From Euperipatoides rowelli (Eukaryota; Onychophora; Udeonychophora; Euonychophora; Peripatopsidae), in assembly GCA_003024985.2 (NCBI GenBank), contig PXIH01S0042708.1: a stretch of 15,389 bases of DNA; one strand, given 5' to 3'. The notes below the pieces were generated by a model. That model made no database searches. It saw nothing but the letters and a program-made list of their open reading frames with translations, and was not told the DNA's origin. Within the stretch, counting starts at the first letter, position 1, and each line of letters opens with the position of its first letter. A program made the translations under genes and the position numbers. Positions 8,424 to 15,389 of this stretch are shown here, in pieces.

Positions 8424-8845
8424 CCAAAGAGAGGCATAATAGTAAACAGCTCTCATTACAATGAGATGCTTAATGATAGACTAAAGCCTGAAATTTGAAG
8501 CCAACACAGAGGTCTATTGACAAAAAGTGTTTTGTTGCTATTTGACAATGCTCTTCCACATACTGCTGGCCACAGTGCTGATACCCCTCTGGAAAATGAA
8601 TTTTGAGGTATTGGCTCATCCTTCATATAGTCCTGTCTCACCCCTTCAGATTATAACCTGTTTGGTCCACTCAAAGAGGCACTAAGGGGCCATCAAATCA
8701 GCTCAGAGCAAGAAGTGAAGGGAATGGTGCATTCCTGGTTCATTGCTCCACCAAAAACATTTTTTCTGAGTGTACAAAGAAGCTTGTGCAATGATGGAAC
8801 AAGTGCATTGAAAAGTAAGGGGACTATTGAAAAATGGTGTCAGTG
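8424..8845 (+). pseudogene. Mariner-type (D34D) transposase remnant, catalytic C-terminal half
   Basis: Decayed plus-strand mariner transposase. In order: Y-N-E-M-L-N-D-R-L-K-P-E-I from 8457, stop at 8496-8498, then R-G-L-L; V-L-L-L-F-D-N-A-L-P-H-T-A with the catalytic Asp codon at 8544-8546; E-V-L-A-H-P-S-Y-S-P; then, after a one-base deletion near 8632, P-S-D-Y-N-L-F-G-P-L-K with the last catalytic Asp at 8649-8651. Next come E-V-K-G-M-V-H-S-W and P-K-T-F-F, and a further frameshift near 8785 before K-L-V-Q-stop-W-N-K-C-I-E-K and G-D-Y. The two Asp codons are 105 nt apart, the D34D spacing of mariner. An extra base around 8588 and the missing base near 8632 cancel, so that spacing is kept. 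Stops and frameshifts make it non-functional. The N-terminal half, terminal repeats and target duplication are not visible. The 82-codon open frame at 8715-8963 is its in-frame central part. Confidence 0.88.
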
Positions 8846-8869
8846 TAGGTTTCGTATCTCTGTTGAAAT

Positions 8870-9093
8870 ACATTTTATAGCTACATTGCAGATAATTATT
8901 GACTTATCATCATATTTATTTTTGAAAAAGAATCAAAGTTTAGTAAGTAAACTGAGTTGTTGATATTATCCCAATACATTAACATACATAAAGCCTTTCA
9001 CTTATTACAAAAAAATTTAATGAAAAACATTATAGGTAGCAATATTAACAATTTGCGGAAAATATATGTAACTTGTAAAGTTCCTTATACTTC
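8870..9093. other. AT-rich spacer between transposon remnants
   Basis: I see no gene or repeat. The 3' end of the mariner element should lie here, but no terminal inverted repeat can be picked out. Confidence 0.4.
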
Positions 9094-9340
9094 CCCATGA
9101 GTGTGACTCATCCCATGAAAATACATCGTCAAATTCAATTTCTGCCGATGTTATGCCTAACATTTCTTTGGAGGTAATGCAAGATATCCTCTTTGTCTAC
9201 AGTATCACAACATCAGACACTGGTGATGAATAAGACTTTATCCTTGACATAACCCTAAAGGAAAACGCCTAGAGAGATCAGGTTTGGAGAAAATGCCAGC
9301 CAAGGTGTCAGATCATCCCACCCAAGCCATCACTGTTGTG
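9094..9340 (-). pseudogene. Tc1/mariner-superfamily transposase remnant, C-terminal part (locus C)
   Basis: Minus-strand remnant of the same transposase type as locus A. Read in order from the right: W-V-G at 9316-9324 followed by TGA where relatives have Arg; S-D-T-L-A; a K-P-D-L-S segment for the SPDLTP motif; then, after a frameshift, V-F-L-stop-G-Y-V-K-D-K-V for the DFFLWGYVKDKVY block; and, after another shift, S-K-E-M-L-G-I-T-S-A-E-I-E-F ending near S-H-S-W-G, matching the usual EML..TW.EIEYRLD...GAHIE tail. The catalytic Asp before the FFL motif falls at the frameshift and cannot be read. A 62-codon open frame continues upstream to 9501 but has no motif I recognise. Locus C and locus A share several nucleotide words, such as GACATA(G/A)CCCTA(T/A)AGGAAAA, so they descend from one family. 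Confidence 0.65.
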
Positions 9341-9501
9341 GCCGTCATTTTCTCATATGAATAACCAATTGGATTATCATCATCAGGAAATGACCAGCCA
9401 TCACACATTACAGAGAATACTACTACTTTGAACAGGAAAACCATATACTTTGAACTTGCCAAACCAGTGGCATTGGAAACATCAGGTTGTATAGACCTCA
9501 A

Positions 9502-10449
9502 TTCCTTCTTATGTGCTCGTTTAAAATCTGATTATATCTACATTTCATATTAACCTCTACATCAAACACAACATTGTCAGCTACCTACTGATGTAAAGCC
9601 CTGAACCAATGAAAACGTTATAGGACTCTCATAGACTTTATCCACCCTCTGTATGGTATTGATAGTTATGTTATTGTTTCTCTTAGTTTAAGCATAATGA
9701 AATATAGTAATAATCAATAGAGTGTTAATAAATTATGGGACTATATTCTCCTTATATACATCTAGATATAATTTGTCATATATTTTGATAGTACTTTCAG
9801 ATGTTTTATTTCAAGGTCCCGTAGAAGTCAGAAGGGATTTCCTCATTGTACTGACACATGCTTGTACGCATTTACATATCCACTTTTGTCTAGCCATAAA
9901 ATAAGCCTGCTTGAAGAAGGAAGTGATATCCCCCATTCACACCTTTTAATTGAAATGATACATAAAGGGAAAAGTGTTCAGGCTATTGCATCCTGGCCTA
10001 AGCTTAGTCTAGGTTCAAACATAATGCTCTTATTATAACCACTCCCCTTTAACAAATAATTCCAATTTCTATTTTTTATTTCTCGCTAATATTGTTTTAT
10101 ATTTTTTAGCTTGGTTATATTATTCTTTAACAAAAACATTAGAATTTATTTCTGAATATATATGTGTGTGGATGGACACATACATAATGAAAAGATTCCA
10201 ATTTCCTACTAATTGTCGAGAATTTGTGATCTTATTACTTCAGTAACATGAATAGGAATTATCTATTAATAATGTTTAAAGATGACCTTAATTTCTTAGT
10301 TTTGTTTTGAAAAGGTTGAATATTTTGACTATATAAGATTAAATTACTGCTTGATGTTTATAAGATCAAATTTCAGCATTTTTTTTTAACTTTTCGTTGG
10401 TATTGAAGTAAAGTAATATTTTCCACAATATTGGAGTTTCTCATATTTG
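9502..10449. other. AT-rich non-coding stretch
   Basis: I see no gene, RNA or named repeat. A 60-codon plus-strand open frame at 9722-9904 has no motif. Confidence 0.5.
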
Positions 10450-10685
10450 TTAAAGGTATACTATCACCAAATTGTTTTTTAAAGGCATGTTGAAAGAGGA
10501 AGCATATAATTCATGAATTTCTAATTTTTTTTTTTTTAATTTAATAGTCCATTAATTTTTTATTCATATTTTAAAAATTTGTTGACGAGTACACACACAA
10601 AAAAAAATACAAAATGCAAAAGTGATGACAACAAGTGAGCGTTACATTACAACCTTTTTAACTTTGATAAATCTAATGGGTAAGA

Positions 10686-10784
10686 ATTAAGTAGCTATAC
10701 AGTTTCGGAAATTTAACCAATTTTTTAAAATCATNATTAAGTAGCTATACAGTTTCGGAAATTTAACCAATTTTTTAAAATCAT
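10686..10784. repeat. Perfect 49-bp direct duplication across an N
   Basis: 10686-10734 and 10736-10784 are identical over 49 bp (both run from ATTAAGTAGCTATACAG to TTTTTTAAAATCAT) and are separated by a single N at 10735. This is most simply two overlapping contig ends joined by a placeholder N. Confidence 0.95.
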
Positions 10785-11454
10785 AATTTTTATATTTTTG
10801 TTAATTATATAGATTAATGATTTATTATTTAATATACCGTTTAAAATGACAGATACAGAGTAAAGCTTTAGTTGAGCCGTATTTATATGAGCCTCTGCTA
10901 TCACACTCACAGACATCCAGCTCTGAAGACGATAGGTAACAGACTTGGCTATGAAACATTATAAGTAGGCTACAGTAGTTAATTTTATAGAATACAATAT
11001 TTAGGGTTCTGGCATTGAATAAAATTTAAAGAAGAGACTGGATCTAAACTTGAAATTATTAATTAAAAAAAAAACTATTATAAAATACATTTAATAAATC
11101 AACGAGCTTGAAAATCAGTTTTATTTCTATGTATGCTTGCATTTTGCAGTCATAGTTTTCCTGTTAGAGTTAGGTCCTAATAAGAAATATTGGTTGGACT
11201 AGCTACTAAGATATAACTTACCTGGGCTAATAATATAAACATCAAGCACATAAGTTAGTTTTTTTTTTAATATATATATAAAAAAAACACTACCATATTG
11301 GAACAATAGTTTTCATTTCTATGTTTTTACAAGCAGCAACTAATTTTATGAGAAGCCCATGTTTCTCTGTCTATCTAAAACAATTATTTACATTAAATAG
11401 AAATTATTTTTAGTACAATTCAATTAAAGGAATATTTTTTAGTACTATTGTGCA

Positions 11455-11839
11455 AACATCGCTAATGAGTGCTCATTTCTGTTTAGTCTCAGAACTTTAA
11501 TAATTTTAATTTGATTTTTGTGTAAATTTGTCATAATTTAACCGTACCGAGTCCAAATATAAACTTTGATTTACTCCAAATTTACAAAAAACTTACCTCC
11601 ATCATGTGTTTATTCCTATGTAATGTTGCCATTTTGTAAATCTTGTTTGCGAAGTGTATGTTTACATTCTCTTTGGTCTCAGAACTTTATTAATTTTAGT
11701 CCGATCTTCGTGTAAATTTATATGTCAACTAATTTGACCATAGTGAGTCCGATGATTAACTTTGATTTACGCAAAAATTGCTAAAAACTTATCTCCATTG
11801 TGTGTGTTTTGAATATAAGAAGCTGTATTTTGTCAGAGT
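11455..11839. repeat. Diverged 190-bp tandem duplication
   Basis: Two modules share, in order, GTCTCAGAACTTTA (11486 and 11676), CGTGTAAATTT-like words, a GAGTCC word, AACTTTGATTTAC, AAAAACTTA(C/T)CTCCAT and TATTTTGT-like words. Offset is about 190-196 bp. A further partial copy of the last block, TTTATTTCTATGT followed by GCATTTTGCAG, lies at about 11119-11150. All lie inside the candidate TTAA element. Confidence 0.75.
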
Positions 11840-12235
11840 CCAGGCTGTATGCTAAATATTTGTTATCCAATTATTTATTGTAGCATCGTTAGGAAATTTG
11901 TGCAAGTGAAGATCCTTCTGATTTTGACTATTTACTGCATCCCACAACCACATACATTATAGGCATTTTTCTCTGAGGAAGAATATAAAATATTGAAATT
12001 GAGATGTTAACATGTGTTTACCAGGCCAAATGCAGTACACAGGTCGTAATGGTACGCTATTGGCTTGTACACAAAAAAGTCAAAGCGGAAATGAATGGCG
12101 ACCAAAAAAAAAATGAACAAATTTCCCACTTTAAAATTGGAATAACACCTAAATAGTTCATAATTGAGAATTAAAAAANTATATGTATCAGCTTTTGTTT
12201 TCTAAAGTTATTTATTGGTGATAATATACCTTTAA

Positions 12236-13898
12236 CTTTAATATGATACCTTTAGTTTTATGTACTTAAACCCTTATGAAAAGAACCTCAGCTGTGGCCA
12301 AACTTATTATTATATAATGGCTAATAAATTTCTAATATTTCACTAAGATAATTCTNAATATTTTTTTTTTATTTCTAAAAACTTAAAAAAGTGCAATTTT
12401 TAAAGTTCTTATGCTGTCATATTTATAAGTACAGGTATATTCTGATTATCGTTGAATCGTTTATTATTATTTTTTTCACTTTAATAGTGTTGTTTAAATA
12501 GCAAACATACCTTACTTAACGTCATTCATGATTCAAAATAACATTGTTGTAATAAATTATACAACAAAACATAACGACGCTGTAACTACAAAATGTTGTA
12601 TGTCCAACTCCATACTTTTCAGGAGAGCAAAAAAAAAAAAAAAACTTGTGAAACCATTCACTGGTATATAACACATGACAACTGGACTTTAGCTATATAC
12701 CACTTTGGACTAAAAGAAAATATGCAACATTGTGACAGCCTATATCTATATGCCAACTGTTAGAACACATCCATTCAACTAATAAAATAATGTACTTAAA
12801 TATTTAAAGCGCCATTTTTTTCTATTAATACAGGAAATATATATATATAAATATTTTTATGATCTTTGAACTTGGACTGACTTGAACCTTTCAAAATTAC
12901 CTGAAATTTGCCATTATGTGTCACTCTACATTTAGAAACTAAGCCCTGTACATAAGTCAAGAAACTAAGTCTTGTATCTAGTAATCAAAGATACAGTATG
13001 TACTGTACCTAGTTTTATTTATTTTGTCACATTTCTAACTAAATTAATTGAATCAATAACTATTCTCAGCCCAAATAAGTTATCAATGTCAAAAGAAACA
13101 TGGTAAGATTAAGTTTATTCTTGCATAACTGAATTAAAGTTTCATTAGGTGGCATTTATGGATGGTCATTTCTGGAGCTGTGCTGTATTTTTTAATTTAA
13201 TTGCCATATTCTTGTTTATGGCTTAATGTTACGTACTCACAATCTTTGCATCAGCATTTTTTAATTCCAATGTTTAAAATATTTATCAATATTTTCAATA
13301 AGTTCAATAAATTCTACTACCTTATAGAACATTAGATATGGAGCCAGAAGTCAATTGCCTCTACATCCCACTAATTTAAGCATTTTATGCCCCCCCCCCA
13401 TTCCCTCTGTCCCTAGACATCAACATCATATTAACCCAAATAAGAACATTTTTAATTTTATATTAAATGATTTATTTTAGTTCGTTTCGGTCAGTGATAC
13501 TGCCAGTCCCGCGAAGGTAACCTACTCCCAGTATTACAGGCTATACAGTATACCAACCATGTTATGGACTACAAAATATGGCTAACACCCAGTCGCTCAG
13601 AGCCTGTACAGGACATAACACAACAAATCACTAGACTTTAAACGTACACATAAACGTTTATGCTGATTAGAAGTAAAACATTTATAGTTTAAATTTTGTG
13701 CATTATTACGATTCCCATCTCTTAGTTTGTTTGCCTCTCATCTCTACTTTTTCCTAGGAAAATTCCATAGTATTTTCCATCTTCTATAATGTCCTCTTCT
13801 TATTCCTGCTTTGCAGTTTTGATCTTGTCCGCTATCGTAATTTTGTTTTCCTAACCTGTTTGAATTTTGTTTTATAGTTTTCCTCCATTCCCTCCCCA
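12236..13898. other. AT-rich non-coding stretch
   Basis: No gene is visible. It holds an N at 12356, a run of 16 A at 12629-12644, a short (AT)n tract at about 12837-12849, a 27-bp imperfect tandem pair starting AGAAACTAAG at 12933 and 12960, and a run of 10 C at 13390-13399. A slightly GC-richer patch with several CpGs at about 13480-13620 has no recognisable content. Confidence 0.5.
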
Positions 13899-13983
13899 TT
13901 ACTTTCGGTTTTTCCTATTTTTTGATTTGCATTTCTTCTTGGCTTTTGGTGTGTCTGAGGTCTCATTGTCCGAGGACTCATCC
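13899..13983 (-). CDS. Possible short terminal exon, acidic then lysine-rich C-terminus
   Basis: On the minus strand an open frame ends at TAA (complement of 13899-13901). The last 27 codons (13982 down to 13902) begin with ESSDNETSD and end with a basic stretch KAKKKCKSKNRK then NRK. This acidic-serine then lysine/arginine pattern is typical of nuclear or nucleolar protein C-termini and would contain a nuclear localisation signal. The codons are much less AT-biased than the surroundings in the first half. Directly upstream, CAACAG at 13984-13989 (complement) could be a 3' splice site, though the tract before it is purine-rich and weak. The frame stays open back to a TGA near 14030. No other exon, promoter or polyadenylation signal can be tied to it. 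It could equally be a transposon scrap or a chance product of a purine-rich strand. Confidence 0.25.
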
Positions 13984-14109
13984 CTGTTGTAGTTTAGTTG
14001 AATTTTAAATAATAGTATTCCTAACGTAACTCAAATTTAACATGTTGTCTATGGAAAATATTGTTTCATTTAACATCCTTTCACTTATCATTGTGTATTT
14101 AGGAACCTA

Positions 14110-14440
14110 AAATGACAATAACCGGGCCGGTGTATTGCTGTAATCATTTTTGATGATAATCAGTTTGGATAGAGCCTTTAATATGAAGCGGACTGTGATT
14201 AAGTAGCCAAACATGTTCTATTAGTGTCAATATGGCATTAAACATAATGCAGGTATGACTGAGTAGTCTAATATTTTCAATCACCAAGTTGTATCGAGGA
14301 ATCAGACAAGTTAAAATAATATGCTACAGGTTATGATTGGTCGGCCAAACGATTTTAATCAGTATTGTTATGAGTAATATGAGTCAGATTGTTTTTTTTT
14401 AGTGGTCAAACTATTTCAAATAATATTGTTAAGGCCTTTA
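14110..14440. repeat. Faint degenerate repeats, spacing 59-79 bp
   Basis: Four blocks resemble ATGATTGGTCGGCCAAAC: GTGATTAAGTAGCCAAAC at 14195, ATGACTGAGTAGTCTAAT at 14254, ATGATTGGTCGGCCAAAC at 14333, and a GATTG...AGTGGTCAAAC form at about 14387-14411. Each is followed by an AT-rich segment with TTTTAAT or TTTCAAT and often AATATTGTTA. It is probably an old tandem array, with low certainty. Confidence 0.4.
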
Positions 14441-14462
14441 ATAGGCATGTGAAAATTATACG

Positions 14463-14709
14463 GTCAGATTCCGTTCTTTGCCCACCAACATAATTAACAT
14501 AGGAGCCCACAACAACTAAAACGTAGTAGCATATGGAATCAATATGTTTTCTTGCCGATTTTAGTATATTTTCTTTACAGTCCTAACCTTACCGTAACCC
14601 TGAACCCTAGGATAATCTAGAGGTGAAATAATCATTTGTTGAGCGCTAATCAATATAATTTAAACTTACTACCATCAGACATATTGGTGGGCAGATAACG
14701 GAATCTCAC
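14463..14709. mobile_element. MITE-like element, 247 bp, 29-bp terminal inverted repeats
   Basis: The left end (14463-14491) and the reverse complement of the right end (14681-14709) agree at 25 of 29 positions. Shared cores are AGATTCCGTT and TGCCCACCAA, ending ACAT or ATAT. The interior of about 190 bp is AT-rich with a patch of ACCCTGAACCCTAGG and has no open frame. Size, terminal repeats and lack of coding capacity fit a miniature inverted-repeat transposable element. I cannot see a convincing target-site duplication next to the ends, so the exact borders may be off by a few bases. I do not recognise the family. Confidence 0.75.
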
Positions 14710-14710
14710 T

Positions 14711-15389
14711 GAAGCTATCAAGAATGCTATTCATTAAAATGAAGATTTTCAAAAGATACTTTCATGAATAAAGTCCAAATGGAAAGAGAGGGACATTTTC
14801 TTGATTAGCAGCTGTTCATTGTGGGAAGGAGGAAGAGCAGTATCTCTAGGGTGGCATTCCACAGTGGGAACCTGTATCATTCCACTGTGGGAGTTAAGGG
14901 ACAAAGTTACCCGGGGAAAATTTTCCTACAATTGAGATTAAATTAGTGTTGCCTCGTTGAAAAATCTGTTGCCTTGAATACTGATCAAGCACACATTTGA
15001 TCTTATCATGAGGGAGGAGAGGTGGTGCCCATGTTTGGCGCCATGCTAGTTAACCATAGGTATACCACAATGTCCAGGTATACTTGTTTGCTAGAATCAG
15101 AATTCTTTAAAAGACTGTTTTTCAAGATGCACACTTATTTGGATTAAATGGAAACACACTCCTGACCTGAAATGGGATAAAAACTAGGACAGCACAATTG
15201 CATACCACAGCTTGAATTTAGTTCAGAGTAATCAAAAAATTTGTGTGGTAATGACATGCTTATTTGATGATGGCAGACTTTACCTAACTTTGGCCAAGAA
15301 ATAGGGCTGGTGTAGCCTACTTGTTATTTGTTAGGGCACCCTTTGATGACATTCTATGGTTCTTTCAATTTTTCATATATACAGTACAG
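14711..15389. other. Less AT-rich non-coding stretch
   Basis: No gene or RNA is recognised. At 14853-14893 the 15-mer CATTCCACAGTGGGA recurs 26 bp later as CATTCCACTGTGGGA, each containing the near-palindrome CCAC(A/T)GTGG. The word AGGTATAC occurs twice at about 15058 and 15076. Confidence 0.45.

Larger units (their letters stand above)
10454..12231. mobile_element. Candidate 1.78-kb non-autonomous TTAA-type DNA transposon
   Basis: The left end reads AGGTATACTATCACCAA (10454-10470). The right end, read as reverse complement of 12215-12231, is AGGTATATTATCACCAA, which is 16 of 17 identical. TTAA stands immediately outside both ends (10450-10453 and 12232-12235), as expected for elements that insert at TTAA and duplicate it, such as piggyBac-type transposons. 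The extra G outside each TTAA also matches, so TTAA may instead belong to a longer terminal repeat; either reading gives a bounded element. No open frame longer than 60 codons lies inside, so it would depend on a transposase elsewhere. The interior holds a 190-bp duplication and a 49-bp duplication around an N. The superfamily assignment rests only on the TTAA, since the first bases (AGG) are not the classic CCC of piggyBac. Confidence 0.6.

Noticed and set aside
1-15389. CRISPR array or bacterial defence system
   Set aside because: The tandem repeats lack unique spacers of uniform length, no prokaryotic genes or ribosome binding sites are present, and the protein relics are animal DNA transposases.

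Overview
The window looks like intergenic or deep intronic nuclear DNA of an invertebrate animal, taken from a draft assembly. It is AT-rich and full of homopolymer runs, has five isolated N bases (3367, 5575, 10735, 12179, 12356), no bacterial-style gene packing and no long open frame outside simple repeats. The recognisable coding remains are animal-type DNA transposons of the Tc1/mariner/IS630 superfamily. A marine invertebrate is plausible, but nothing here fixes the phylum. I found no intact host gene, tRNA, rRNA or CRISPR array.

Layout. 247-857 is a degenerate tandem array with a unit of about 84 bp. 1376-1533, 1725-1903 and 2097-2156 hold short low-copy repeats, and 1950-1964 is a C run. 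3016-4060 is a 15-bp GT-rich minisatellite that is crisp on its left side and decayed on its right, where it runs into the tail of a transposon remnant (4060-4580, minus strand, 'locus A'). 4992-5413 is a nearly perfect 200-bp inverted repeat with a 23-nt centre. 5414-7360 is mostly featureless apart from two small hairpins and polypurine/polypyrimidine tracts. 7361-9330 is a transposon graveyard: a second copy of the locus-A tail ('locus B', 7361-7687), a helix-turn-helix transposase N-terminus on the plus strand (7737-7973), the C-terminal half of a mariner transposase on the plus strand (about 8424-8845) and a third minus-strand transposase remnant ('locus C', 9094-9340).

10454-12231 is bounded by a 17-bp terminal inverted repeat with TTAA immediately outside both ends, so it is a strong candidate for a 1.78-kb non-autonomous TTAA-type element. 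It contains an internal 190-bp duplication. 13899-13983 (minus strand) is a possible short terminal exon, acidic then lysine-rich. 14463-14709 is a 247-bp MITE-like element with 29-bp terminal inverted repeats. The rightmost 700 bp is less AT-rich but holds nothing I recognise.

No genes work together here. The history is successive insertion and decay of DNA transposons, with a satellite that probably grew out of one of them. Two of the N bases (3367 and 10735) sit exactly between near-identical direct copies, which suggests unmerged contig overlaps rather than biology. The most interesting candidates are the TTAA-bounded element, the large foldback, the 247-bp MITE and the transposon-derived minisatellite.
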